Origin: Streptomyces sp. NBC_01669
GTDB taxonomy: Bacteria > Actinomycetota > Actinomycetes > Streptomycetales > Streptomycetaceae
Length of the DNA stretch: 64,000 nt
Direction of reading: 5' to 3'
Assembly: GCF_026339735.1 (NCBI RefSeq)
Contig: NZ_JAPEQG010000001.1
Coordinates: forward strand, 1-64,000
Translations under genes and position numbers: made by a program
The notes under the pieces: model-generated
What the model saw: the letters and a program-made list of their open reading frames with translations, nothing else
Told to the model about the DNA's origin: nothing
Databases searched by the model: none
Shown here: piece by piece, positions 34,452 to 43,756 of the stretch
How the letters are laid out: every line of letters starts with the position of its first letter
Position numbering within the stretch: position 1 is the stretch's first letter

Positions 34452-37400
34452 TACTCTTCGAGGCTTCTTTCCCTGGGCCAGGTGGCGATCGGATTACCGA
34501 GCCAGTGGGTACCGGAAGGCACGGCTTCACCGCGCATCACCAGTGATGCCGGTCCCACCGTGGTGTGGGACCCTACATCGGCGCCGGGCAGCACGATGGT
34601 GTGCGGACCCAGGGTAGCGCCCTCCTGAAGAACCACCTCGCCCATGCGCATGATCCGGTCGTGGAACAGGTGCGTCTGGAGCACGCAACCGCGGTTGACG
34701 CTCGCAGCGTCCCCGATCCGCACCAGGTCGGCCTCGGGCAGCCAGCGGGTCTCGCACCACACGCCGCGCCCGATGCGGGCTCCGAGGCAGCGCAGCCACA
34801 GGTTCATCAGCGGGGTGCCTCCGATCGCTCCGACGAGCCACGGAACGGCGAGTACCTCCACGAAGGCGTCGGCCAGCTCGTTGCGCCACACGAACGCGCT
34901 CCACAGCGGCCGCTCCATGACCTGGAAGTGGCCGACGAGCAGCCATTTCGCCGTCGCCGCGACCGCGCAGGCCAGCACGCCTGCGGTGAACAGCAGCAGT
35001 CCGCCGCCCAGCGCTGCCGCTGCGAACCCCAGCCGCACTGCCAGGACTTCGAAGGCGGCAAGCACGAGCACCGTGAGCGCGACGGTGCACATGACCGGCA
35101 CGAGCCTGCACAGTTCCACGCCGGCTCTGGCCAGCACCAGGCGGCGTGGCGGCTCGAAGGTACGGCTCGGGTCGCTCTTTTCGGCAGTGCGCCGAAGCTT
35201 CATCGGTGGCATACCGAGATAGGAACTGCCCGCCTTGGCGCGCTTGGGGGCGGCGGACAGCACGCCCACCAGGCCTCGGTTGGGTACCGAGCGTCCCGGT
35301 GCGGCCATGGCCGAGTTGCCGAGGAACGCGTGCTTGCCGATGCGTGCGGCCGCGATGCGCAGCCAGCCGCCGCCCAGTTCGTAGGAACCGACCATGGTGT
35401 CGTCGGCGAGAAACGCACCGTCGCCGATCCGCGTCATGGTCGGCAGTGCCAGCACCGTCGATGCCTCCACTCGGCGTCCGACCCGCATACCCAGTGCGCG
35501 CAGCCATGCCGGGGTGAGCAGGCTCGCGTACAGGGGGAAAAGGCCGACCCTGGCCGCGTCCATCAGCCGTTCGGTGCCCCAGGCCTGCCAGCCGATGCGA
35601 CTGTGAACGGGGTGACTTCCTTCCCGCAGGCCGAAGCTGAGCAGGCGCACGCCCGTCAGCAGCAGGAGCGCGTAGCACATCAGTGAGCTGATCGCGGCGA
35701 GCGGCACCGAGAGCAGTGCGCGGCCCAGCGCGGCTGTCGGGTCGGCCTGTCCGCGCATGAACAGGCCGGTCACCATCAGCCCGGGCAGCGCAGCCAGCGG
35801 GGGCAGCACCGTCAGTGCCGTTGACGTCAGCGCGTAGGCAAGAGCCCATCGCCTGCTGTGCGGGGGACGGGCCCGCCGCGGGTGCGGCGTCTTGCCAGTG
35901 GGGCGGGCCGGTACACCCGCCCAGCGTTGGCCGGCGGGCACCACACCGGCCACCGCGCTGCCCGGCGCCAGGCTTGCCCGCTTGCCGATCCTGGCCCCGG
36001 GAAGAAGAACGCTGCGAGATCCGATGGTCGCCCCCGAACCGATACGGATACGGCCGATGTGCAGCACGTCTCCGTCCAGCCAGTGGCCGCACAGGTCCAC
36101 CTCCGGCTCGATCGCGCAGCCCCCGCCCAGTTCGAGGAAGCCGGTCACCGGTGGCAGTGCGTGCAGGTCGGCATCCGCACCGACCTGGGCCCCCAGCGCT
36201 TTGGCGTACCAGGTCAGCCAGATGCCGGTCAGGTGGGTCGCACCGCTGAGCACCGCCAGACGCTCAGCGGTCCACAGCCGCAGGTGCACACCGCCGCCGC
36301 GAGGATAGGTGCCCGGGCGAAGCCCGTGCAGCAGCAGCCGCGCACCTGACGCCGCGATCCCCAGCCGACCTGCAGTGCTTGCAAACAACACCCAGCCCAT
36401 GGCCACCCACCACCAGGAGACGGCGGGTGCCCAGGGGAAGGAACCGAGCCAGTGAAGTGCGTTTCCGACTGCCGCCAGTGCCACGACCCAGGGCAACGCG
36501 GCCACGGTAAGCAGCGGCACCATCAGCAACGTCTGGGCGAGCGCGGCACGGCGCGGCGTGGGCTGCACCTGCCGCGCGGGATGGCGACCGCTTTCCAGCT
36601 CGTCCAATCGCGCGGCCAGGGCGCTCAGCGTCGGGTACTGGTAGACGTCAGTGACGGAGCAGTTCGAGAAGCGCCTGCGGATCTGGGACACCAGGTGCGC
36701 GACAGCAAGACTGCTGCCCCCGCAGCAGAAGAAATCCGCGTCCGCGCTCTGCACCGGGCTGCCGAGGATCTCGCTCCACTGCGTGGCGAGCCATCCTTCG
36801 GTACCCGCAAAATCCGGGATCGGCGCGCCCCTGTCAGTCCCGGGCAGGGGCCAGGGCAGTGCGACACGGTCGATCTTCCCTGAGGTGCGGGTCGGCAAGG
36901 TGTCCACCACGGCCAGCAGCGGGACCAGGGCCGGCGGCAGAATCCGCCGAAGTCGCGCCAGTGCCCGCGCCGTGTCGAACGGCTCGTCCGGCGCGTCCGG
37001 ATCCAATGCGCTGACCAGGTACCCGATCAGCAGAGGGGCGCCGCTCGCCGAGGTGCGCACGGCCGCCGCAGCACCGGCCACGTTCGGCAGTGCCCGCAGG
37101 GCCGCGTCCACCTCGCCGAGCTCGATCCGTCGCCCGCCCAGCTTGATTTGCTCATCCGCCCGGTCGATGAACAGCAGCCCTGCTGCTTCGGCCCTGACCA
37201 GGTCCCCACTGCGGTAGGCCCGTGGCCAGCCCAGTGATGCCAACGGCGCGTACTTTTCCGCGTCCCGGGCCGGATCGAGGTAGCGGGCCAGCCCGACCCC
37301 GCCGATCACCAGCTCACCGACCTCGCCCATCCCCACAACCTCGCCGCGGGAGTCCACCACCGCGAGGTCCCACCCCGCCAGCGGCAGCCCGATACGCACC

Positions 37401-38383
37401 GGGCCGTCTGCGGTGAGCCGGGCAGCACAGGCGACGACGGTGGCCTCGGTGGGACCGTAGGTGTTCCACACCTCACGCCCCGCGACAGCGAGCCGGGCCG
37501 CGAGTTCAGGCGGGCACGCCTCACCCCCAAGAATGAGCAACCGCACCCCGCGCAATGCCTCGGCCGGCCACAGCGTAGCCAGCGTCGGAACTGTGGACAC
37601 CACGGTGATTCGCTGCTGCACCAGCCAAGCACCCAGGTCAGGCCCGGTACGCACGAGCGACCGCGGCGCGGGGACCAGACAGGCTCCGTGCCGCCACGCC
37701 AGCCACATCTCCTCGCACGAGGCATCAAACGCCACCGACAGTCCAGCCAGCACCCGGTCGCCAGGGCCCAGCGGCTCCTCCACAGCGAACAACTGTGCCT
37801 CGGCGTCGACGAACGCCGCCGCAGACCGGTGGGTGACCGCCACTCCCTTCGGCTTCCCAGTGGACCCGGACGTGAAGATGATCCAGGCATCGTCGTCGGG
37901 CCTCGGGCATCCCGCCACACCGCTCGCCCCCGCGCGTAGCGTCAGCTCGCCTCCCGCACCGATGACCGCTGCGACCCGGGCCTCGGAGAAGACCAACTCG
38001 GCCCGCTCATCCGGATCCTCCGCATCCACCGGCACATAGGCCGCCCCGGCAGCCAGCGCCCCCAGGATCGACACATACAGCTCCACACTCCCCGAGGGCA
38101 TCCGCACCCCGACCCGGCCACCCACACCGATGCCCGCACGCCGAAGCCGCCCCGACATCGCGCCCACCTCGGTCAGCAAATCCCGATAGCTCAGCGCCGT
38201 GGTCCCATCATCGACCGCCAGCGCATCGGGGTACCGGCGAGTGGTTGCCTCCAACACGTCCAACAACGTCCGGGAAGGAGCCGCTCCCATACCAGCCGTG
38301 AACACCGCCGGCGGCGCGACCGCCACCGCACCCTCGTCCAACAGCACGTCGACCAACGCCCCAGATCCCTCCGTCCGCCCCAT
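34451..38383 (-). CDS. Pls-type polyamino-acid synthetase (single-module NRPS with membrane condensation-like domains)
   Basis: 1,310 residues, close to the ~1,319 of epsilon-poly-L-lysine synthetase. Adenylation domain ~30-510: IIFTSGSTGKPKGV (~166), FDASCEEMWLAW, NTYGPTEATV (~307), YRSGDL (~389), KLGGRRIELGEVD (~418), Lys in PTRTSGKID (~501). Carrier domain ~525-600 with its Ser in FCCGGSSLAVAH. The C-terminal ~700 residues alternate membrane-helix pairs (e.g. LMVPLLTVAALPWVVALAA) with three left-handed-beta-helix soluble blocks (IGSGATIGSRSVLLPGARIG; IGDGAFLADDTMVGSYELGG; EGATLGPHTIVLPGADVGSH). This is the Pls architecture that joins basic amino acids iteratively through side-chain amides. 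Substrate here (Lys, ornithine, diaminobutyrate or other) is unproved. Confidence 0.9.
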   Translation of the reverse strand: MGRTEGSGALVDVLLDEGAVAVAPPAVFTAGMGAAPSRTLLDVLEATTRRYPDALAVDDGTTALSYRDLLTEVGAMSGRLRRAGIGVGGRVGVRMPSGSVELYVSILGALAAGAAYVPVDAEDPDERAELVFSEARVAAVIGAGGELTLRAGASGVAGCPRPDDDAWIIFTSGSTGKPKGVAVTHRSAAAFVDAEAQLFAVEEPLGPGDRVLAGLSVAFDASCEEMWLAWRHGACLVPAPRSLVRTGPDLGAWLVQQRITVVSTVPTLATLWPAEALRGVRLLILGGEACPPELAARLAVAGREVWNTYGPTEATVVACAARLTADGPVRIGLPLAGWDLAVVDSRGEVVGMGEVGELVIGGVGLARYLDPARDAEKYAPLASLGWPRAYRSGDLVRAEAAGLLFIDRADEQIKLGGRRIELGEVDAALRALPNVAGAAAAVRTSASGAPLLIGYLVSALDPDAPDEPFDTARALARLRRILPPALVPLLAVVDTLPTRTSGKIDRVALPWPLPGTDRGAPIPDFAGTEGWLATQWSEILGSPVQSADADFFCCGGSSLAVAHLVSQIRRRFSNCSVTDVYQYPTLSALAARLDELESGRHPARQVQPTPRRAALAQTLLMVPLLTVAALPWVVALAAVGNALHWLGSFPWAPAVSWWWVAMGWVLFASTAGRLGIAASGARLLLHGLRPGTYPRGGGVHLRLWTAERLAVLSGATHLTGIWLTWYAKALGAQVGADADLHALPPVTGFLELGGGCAIEPEVDLCGHWLDGDVLHIGRIRIGSGATIGSRSVLLPGARIGKRASLAPGSAVAGVVPAGQRWAGVPARPTGKTPHPRRARPPHSRRWALAYALTSTALTVLPPLAALPGLMVTGLFMRGQADPTAALGRALLSVPLAAISSLMCYALLLLTGVRLLSFGLREGSHPVHSRIGWQAWGTERLMDAARVGLFPLYASLLTPAWLRALGMRVGRRVEASTVLALPTMTRIGDGAFLADDTMVGSYELGGGWLRIAAARIGKHAFLGNSAMAAPGRSVPNRGLVGVLSAAPKRAKAGSSYLGMPPMKLRRTAEKSDPSRTFEPPRRLVLARAGVELCRLVPVMCTVALTVLVLAAFEVLAVRLGFAAAALGGGLLLFTAGVLACAVAATAKWLLVGHFQVMERPLWSAFVWRNELADAFVEVLAVPWLVGAIGGTPLMNLWLRCLGARIGRGVWCETRWLPEADLVRIGDAASVNRGCVLQTHLFHDRIMRMGEVVLQEGATLGPHTIVLPGADVGSHTTVGPASLVMRGEAVPSGTHWLGNPIATWPRERSLEE

Positions 38384-38388
38384 CGGGC

Positions 38389-38715
38389 TCAGACACCAAA
38401 ATCCACAGGCGAATCAACGACGGGAATCAGTGTGATCGCTCCGTACAGAGTTCCCTCACCGTCCGGCCCCAACGAATAGGTAAGCAGGCCTGCGCTGGCC
38501 AGCCGGCGCAAACAGATATGCACCTCTGCCTCGGGAACCCGGAGCGCGGCGGCAGCACTCCGCAGTGGCAGATCGACGTTGTGGGCGGGGACTGGCCGCA
38601 CAGGATAATACGTGGCCAGCTCTGCGAGAAGCCCGACCAACCCATTCCTCTGCGGCACCTCACGCGCCTTGTTGACCCAGTCAAGCACCCAGTCATCAGA
38701 CACCACAGTCTCCAC
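38389..38715 (-). CDS. Small winged-helix regulator-like protein next to the synthetase
   Basis: 108 residues; its stop lies five bases before the synthetase ATG, so both are on one transcript. RNGLVGLLAELATYYPVRPV is a helix, then LPLRSAAAALRVPEAEVHIC LRRLASAGLLTYSL fits a helix-turn-helix plus wing, ending VVDSPVDFGV. No enzyme motif. A repressor or sensor controlling polymer synthesis is the simplest reading. The start is not preceded by a clear ribosome site. Confidence 0.65.
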   Translation of the reverse strand: METVVSDDWVLDWVNKAREVPQRNGLVGLLAELATYYPVRPVPAHNVDLPLRSAAAALRVPEAEVHICLRRLASAGLLTYSLGPDGEGTLYGAITLIPVVDSPVDFGV

Positions 38716-39104
38716 CAGATCACCTCGTCCACGATCAGCCCTTGCGACCTATCCGCTCATAGTGCACATTCCGGAACACTCCAGCTCGACGGTTGCTCTA
38801 CCTGGCTCAGCAGCCTGCCCTGAGCCCCGATCCACCGACTGATGTCCGTGGATGGCGCGCTCAGCGCCACCCCTGACCCGCGTTGCGGGCACGCTGGCGG
38901 GACGGCGCCATTGCCCGCCGGCGAGGCGGTCATCGACAACCTCCTGCGCCTGACCCGCCTCGCCGCCGCAGCGATCCGCAGCATAGGGCGACTGGGATAC
39001 GGCTGATCCGCCCCCTCGTGGCTACGAGGTCATCACGAAGGAGGCGGGAGAGTGGTGAGCAGGTTTGCGGGCGTTCTACCGTGAGGGCGGATCCGGGGGG
39101 CGCG
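38716..39104. promoter_or_regulatory. Divergent promoter region
   Basis: 389 bp between the regulator of the Pls set (leftward) and a lipoprotein gene (rightward). It must hold promoters for both; no clear repeat, operator or small gene was recognised. Confidence 0.35.
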
Positions 39105-40433
39105 ATGAGGCATCTGTGGCGGCGAGGGTTACTGGCCGTGGTGGTGGGGCTGCTGGTGGCGGGCTGTTTCGCCCCACTGCCGCCGATGTTCGGCGACGGT
39201 GAGGCGGTGCCCGAGGAGGCCTCTCGTGTTCCGATGCCGGTGCGGCCGGGCCCCGATGGCACCTGGGCGCTGAACGCCCCCGCGGCGGGGCTGCTTGGCC
39301 AGGGGCGCACGCTGGTCCGCCGGGATGGCACAGAGAACGAGGGCTGGCGGCTGGCATTGCCGGCCGAGTTCACGTTGACCTCGCACCAGCCCGGCGCGGC
39401 GCACTCCGCGCTCGTCCGTGGTGACCGGGTGGTGCTGGTCGGCGGCAGGGACGGCCGCCGTGGGCCGAGTGCGATCGCCGGGCTCGACCCGGAGCGGGGG
39501 CTCGTGACCTGGCGGCATGCCTTGCCGCCAGGCAGCCAGGTTTTCCCGTTCGAGAACAGCTTCGAGGTGCTGACGGCGGTCTGCCGCCCCGGATCCTGCC
39601 GCCTGACCGGCTGGAACGCCTGGTCGGGTGAGCGCCAGTGGACGCGCGCGGTGTCCAGGGCGGTACGGGTCGTGGACGCCTGCCGGGCCGACGAGCTTGC
39701 CACCGCCGACGGCCGCCGTGGGGACGGCTGTGGGGCCTATCTGGTCACCCCCGACCGTGTCGGCACCGTCGACCCGGACGACGGCGGGCTGCACTGGCAG
39801 GCGGGGCTGCGGCCGCCCGACGGCACCGTCGACCGAATCATCAAGGCCAACGACCGGGTCATCATGGCTACCGCACCGGCCAAGGGCAGCTGCCGCGCCA
39901 CCATCCTCGCCAGCGGGGTGACATCCGGTGACGGGGACCGCGGCTGGCGGTACAGCTTCGTCTGGGACCAGCCTCAGGCTCCGCGCGACGCGCGCACCGG
40001 ATGCCGCTGGGACCGCACTCTTCCGCTGACCGGCGGCTTCCGCATGGTGCTGCCTGACGCCAAAGGCGCCCTGGTCGTCAATCCTTACTTCGGCACCCTG
40101 CGCCCCTCCCGGCGACTGGCCCCCGGCGAGTACCTGGTCACCGACGGCACCATGAACGAGATCATCCGCGCGCCCGGCCGCCCGGACCGGCTCCTGGATG
40201 CCGGCGCCGACCAGCTGGTCCGCCCCCACGGGCTGAGCCCCGCGGCGCGGTCCGTCACCCGCAACTTCTGGCAGGACGGTCGCCGCCTGCTCCTGCTGGA
40301 CTACCGGGGCAATACCCTCTGGAGCGGCACATCGGACTGCCAGGCGTTCCGGCACGACAAAGGCATCGGCGGCCCGCTCACCTACTGCGACGGCAACGAC
40401 CTGGTGACCCTGCGTCCCGTGCACAAAGACTGA
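39105..40433 (+). CDS. Lipoprotein with PQQ-like beta-propeller
   Basis: 442 residues from ATG 39105 behind a G-rich ribosome site. Signal MRHLWRRGLLAVVVGLLVAG with lipobox LVAGC, so the mature protein is lipidated at Cys ~21. The rest repeats short blades in the style of PQQ/quinoprotein propellers: SAIAGLDPERGLVTWRHALP, LTGWNAWSGERQWTRAVSRA and VGTVDPDDGGLHWQAGLRPP. Cys pairs (VCRPGSCR; GDGCGAY; CRATI) may form disulfides. It has no catalytic motif and probably acts as an extracytoplasmic binding or scaffold protein. Possibly linked to the divergent Pls set only by position. Confidence 0.75.
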   Translation: MRHLWRRGLLAVVVGLLVAGCFAPLPPMFGDGEAVPEEASRVPMPVRPGPDGTWALNAPAAGLLGQGRTLVRRDGTENEGWRLALPAEFTLTSHQPGAAHSALVRGDRVVLVGGRDGRRGPSAIAGLDPERGLVTWRHALPPGSQVFPFENSFEVLTAVCRPGSCRLTGWNAWSGERQWTRAVSRAVRVVDACRADELATADGRRGDGCGAYLVTPDRVGTVDPDDGGLHWQAGLRPPDGTVDRIIKANDRVIMATAPAKGSCRATILASGVTSGDGDRGWRYSFVWDQPQAPRDARTGCRWDRTLPLTGGFRMVLPDAKGALVVNPYFGTLRPSRRLAPGEYLVTDGTMNEIIRAPGRPDRLLDAGADQLVRPHGLSPAARSVTRNFWQDGRRLLLLDYRGNTLWSGTSDCQAFRHDKGIGGPLTYCDGNDLVTLRPVHKD

Positions 40434-40633
40434 CAGCCCCGTACGACCGGGCGGCAGGCACCGGTTGGTGGCCGACCAGGTGGGCAGGGCCGCGCCAGCC
40501 AGGTGGCCTGTCGCACATCCGCCCCACGAACGCGGGTTGCGAAGCAGACGGCCTTAAGACGTAACCCATCCACCGCGGTCACAGGCCAAAAGCGGATTGG
40601 CCCGGGCCTTGCGAGCAGTCCCGTCCACAGGAT

Positions 40634-40739
40634 TTGACAATTACTCAGAGAAAGACCTTGTCCGAGCTTGTGGACATCGCGCGGCGCGTGATCAGCGAGT
40701 ACGGCGACGACGACCTGCTGGCCCTGGTCGGCGCACTAG
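40634..40739 (+). pseudogene. 5' part of a nuclease-like gene broken by IS701
   Basis: Codons from TTG 40634 read LTITQRKTLSELVDIARRVI SEYGDDDLLALVGAL and stop being coherent at the IS701 border. Joined across one CTAG copy to 42131 the frame stays open (VGALGARGVDGEMKNLIFAA), so this is the front of the 42131-42840 gene. The true start is uncertain because the frame is open further upstream without a good ribosome site. Confidence 0.7.
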
Positions 40740-42126
40740 TACTGCAACCGCATCTGCCGTGACAGGTGCTGGATTGGCTCGTTGTTCCGACTGTGCGATG
40801 AATCGTTGACGGTTGAGCAGGTCGAGTCGTGGTCCGAGGGGATAGCCGGGTTCCATGCCCGGTTCGCCCATCGTTTCGGCAGGTCGGAGCCCCGCGAGCG
40901 GGCGTCGGACTACCTGAACGGGTTGCTCGCGCCGCTTGAGAAAAAGAACGGGTGGACGCTGTCGGAGCAGGCCGGGCAGTTGCGCCCCGACGGCGTCCAG
41001 CGCCTGCTCAACCACTCCGACTGGGACGAGAACGCGGTCCGCGACGATGTGCGGGACTTCGTCGTGGAGACCATCGGTGCCAAGGATGCGGTGCTGATCG
41101 GCGACGACACCGGCTTCCTGAAGAAGGGCACCAAGTCCGCCGGCGTCCAGCGGCAGTACACCGGCACAGCTGGCCGCACGGAGAACAGCCAGATCGGAAC
41201 ATTCCTGGCCTACGCCTCCGCCAGGGGGCGGGCGTTGATCGACCGCGAGCTCTACATCCCTGTCTCCTGGACGGATGACCGTGACCGCTGCCGCGCGGCC
41301 GGGATCGACGACGAGGTCCCCTTCGCGACCAAGAACGAGCACTTCAAGTGGATGCTGCAACGCGCCATCGACGCGGGTGTCCCGTTCGCGTGGGTCACCG
41401 CTGACGAGGCATACGGGCAGGTCAAGCACCTGCGAGTGTGGCTGGAGAAACGTCGGGTCGCGCACGTGCTGGCCACGAAGGTCAACGACACCGTGATCAC
41501 CGCGCGCGGGGCGGACGCGCGGGTGGACCAGCTGGTCGCCGCGCTGCCCCGCCAGCGGTGGAAACGGATCTCCGGCGGGGCCGGCGCGCACGGTGAGCGG
41601 ATTTACGACTGGGCGCGTGTCGCGATCCGCCCGTACTGGGAGAACGGCTTCGGACACTGGGTACTGGCCCGACGCAGCGTCAGCGACCCGAGCGAGATCG
41701 CCCACTACGTCTGCTACGGCCCAGTCACCTCCCGACTGAAAGACCTGGTCAAAGTGGCTGCCGCGAGGTGGGCGGTAGAGGAGTGCTTCCAGACCGCGAA
41801 GGGAGAGTGCGGTCTGGACCACTACCAGGTACGGCTCTACCGGGCCTGGTACCGCCACATCACCCTGGTCATGGCCGCCCTCGCCTACCTGACCGCCATC
41901 CGCGCCGCAGAAGCCACAAAAGGGGCACTCTCGACGACGAGCAGGACCTCATACCCCTCAGCGTCCCGGAGATCCGCCGGTTGATGGGCCACATCGCCGT
42001 CACGCGCCACTGCCACACCAACGAACACCATCTGCACTGGTCACGCTTCCGACGACGCAGCCAGGCCCGAGCCCGCCGCTCCCACTACAAACGCCGAGGC
42101 CACATTCTCCAGATGCGGTTGCAGTA
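40740..42126 (+). mobile_element. IS701-family element with CTAG target duplication
   Basis: Matching inverted ends TACTGCAACCGCATCTG from 40740 and in reverse to 42126; flanked by CTAG at 40736-40739 and 42127-42130, the 4-bp target typical of IS701. Length 1,387 bp, one transposase. It interrupts a nuclease-like gene in the middle of a codon. Confidence 0.93.
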
Positions 42127-42130
42127 CTAG
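40782..42130 (+). pseudogene. IS701-family transposase with a C-terminal frameshift
   Basis: Start GTG/ATG region at 40782. Family marks: VLIGDDTGFLKKGTKSAGVQ (first Asp), RTENSQIGTFLAYAS, VPFAWVTADEAYGQVKHLRV (second Asp) and ARWAVEECFQTAKGECGLDH YQVRLY. The first frame ends at 41984 in nonsense (TSRTSYPSASRRSAG). The next frame from about 41925 carries the expected tail (DEQDLIPLSVPEIRRLMGHI, ARARRSHYKRRGH) to TAG 42128-42130. The shift falls at an AAAAGGGG run near 41921. The DDE core is complete; whether the element still moves is unclear. Confidence 0.85.
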
Positions 42131-42840
42131 GCGCTCGCGGCGTTGACGGGGAAATGAAGAACCTCATCTTCGCTGCCGATGGCCCCAAGCCGCAGATCGT
42201 GCTGCCGGACTCCATCAGCAACACCATCCGCATCGTCAAGAACGAGCAGTACTGCCTGGTGTACGACCAGCCGTTGGAGGACCGCGGATTGAGCTGGTCG
42301 GATTTGGTTACATGGTGGGTTTGCCAGCACCCCGAGCACGCGGATGACCCAATGAGCGCCCGCGTCTCACTGCGGGAGCGGCTGCGACGGTCGCTGAGCG
42401 ACAACAGTGCCGAGCTCCTGGTGTTCGACACCTACACCGAGCTCGGCTTCGACCTCCCGGCGCTCATCCCCCAGGTCTACCTCCACTACGACCCGTACAG
42501 CCTGACCGAGCTGGACGGTGTCAGCCGCCTTACCCGCCAGCGGATGGATTTCCTGCTGCTGATGAATCAGCGCGCCCGGGCGGTCATCGAGGTCGACGGC
42601 ATCCAGCACTACGCTCGGCAGGTCGACACGCCGACGATGCTGCAGCCTGGCACCGTCTGGCTGGCTGATTCCGCGCGCTACGCCCCAATGGTGGCGGAGG
42701 ACCGCCAACTCACCCTGCAAGGCTACGAGGTCTACCGCATCGGCGGTCACGAGCTACGCAACCACGCAGCCGGGAAAGCGATGCTCACCGATTTCTTCCA
42801 ACGCCTTCTGAGCCGCCACGGCCACAACGGCTCGGACTGA
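42131..42840 (+). pseudogene. 3' part of PD-(D/E)XK-like nuclease gene, AbiJ-like, split by IS701
   Basis: Continues the 40634-40739 frame; an ATG at 42154 could give a 228-residue N-truncated product. MKNLIFAADGPKPQIVLPD and VKNEQYCLVYDQPLEDRGLS resemble the conserved front of AbiJ-type abortive-infection proteins. The nuclease-like part is QRMDFLLLMNQRARAVIEVD G-x-Q-H-Y followed by MVAEDRQLTLQGYEVYRIGG, the D...ExDGxQH...R..L..GY.V pattern seen in DUF559/Vsr-like endonucleases. It lies next to two AbiTii-type genes on the other strand. Probably an inactivated antiphage effector; family assignment is by motif only. Confidence 0.65.
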
Positions 42841-42970
42841 CCACCGAACCCAAGTCGCACCCCGGCGGGGCAAAATCGGTGATCAGGGGTCGCGGCCCCC
42901 TAGCTGGTCGGGGGAGCTCTGGCGGGAAGGGAACAGGTCGTCACACGGCCGCTCGGGACATCGTGCTGGG

Positions 42971-43756
42971 TCAGAACCACGTGACCCAGGCGGTCACCGC
43001 GGCTGCCGTCACAAGGGCGGCCGAGGCGGTCCCCACGACCAACATCCACGGGAAGGTCCGCTGCGCCGTTCCGTCGATCTCGGCACGTGCTGATCCGCGT
43101 CGGTGCGCGACTGCAACGGGCGCCGTGACGGTCACGGAGGAGTTGTCGCCTGTGACGATGTTGATGTTCTGGAGTGCCTGAGCGACCTGGTCCGGTGTCG
43201 GGTCCTGCTGGCCGTGAGGCATGGCGGCCCGCAGTTCCCCGACCAGCTGGACCAGCCGAGTACGGACCTGGTCCAGGACCCCCTCCATGGCCGACGGGTG
43301 CACAGCCCAGTACAGCCTGAGCACCTGCCGGGGAGAGTTCTGGCTCATGAATACGGCTACTTCGGCAGCCATGGCTGGAGCGAGCTGCACCGTCTGACCT
43401 GGCTGCCGGGCGATGAGCGACTCGATCTGGCCGGCTCCCTGCCCGAGGCGGAGTACGTCGCCCAGGCTCTCCCGGGCGAAGTCCGGCAGGTCGAACATGC
43501 TGACCGGCTGTTCCCGGAACTGGAACATCCCCGTGAGGCCGTCCATCACCAAGGGTGCCGAGATCCTGCGGTAGTCGGGGATCGGCACGTCCGTACCCTC
43601 GTAGCCCTGGAGCTCCCGCAGCGCCCAGGTACGTAGCGGTTCGGAATGAGCATGCCCGCCCAGAGCGATCACCTGGCGCAGGATTGGGGCGAGCGGGCGG
43701 CTCTCGTTGAGGACGTCGTCCTCCAGTCGATCCAGACGGCTGCGGCGGAGTCTCAC
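42971..43756 (-). CDS. AbiTii-domain membrane protein (second of a tandem pair)
   Basis: 261 residues from GTG 43756, overlapping the first gene's stop by GTGA. N-terminal AbiTii-like helices: APILRQVIALGGHAHSEPLR and TWALRELQGYEGTDVPIPDY. Then a middle with RLYWAVHPSAMEGVLDQVRT RLVQLVGELRAAMP and a beta motif VTGDNSSVTVTAPVAVA. One C-terminal span (MLVVGTASAALVTAAAVTAW VTWF) anchors it, leaving the body in the cytoplasm. Same architecture as the upstream paralogue. Abortive-infection role is inferred from the domain. Confidence 0.75.
   Translation of the reverse strand: MRLRRSRLDRLEDDVLNESRPLAPILRQVIALGGHAHSEPLRTWALRELQGYEGTDVPIPDYRRISAPLVMDGLTGMFQFREQPVSMFDLPDFARESLGDVLRLGQGAGQIESLIARQPGQTVQLAPAMAAEVAVFMSQNSPRQVLRLYWAVHPSAMEGVLDQVRTRLVQLVGELRAAMPHGQQDPTPDQVAQALQNINIVTGDNSSVTVTAPVAVAHRRGSARAEIDGTAQRTFPWMLVVGTASAALVTAAAVTAWVTWF

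Noticed and set aside
34451..38383. Ordinary NRPS module or acyl-CoA ligase
   Set aside because: No standard condensation or thioesterase domain follows the carrier; membrane helices with beta-helix blocks match the Pls type instead.
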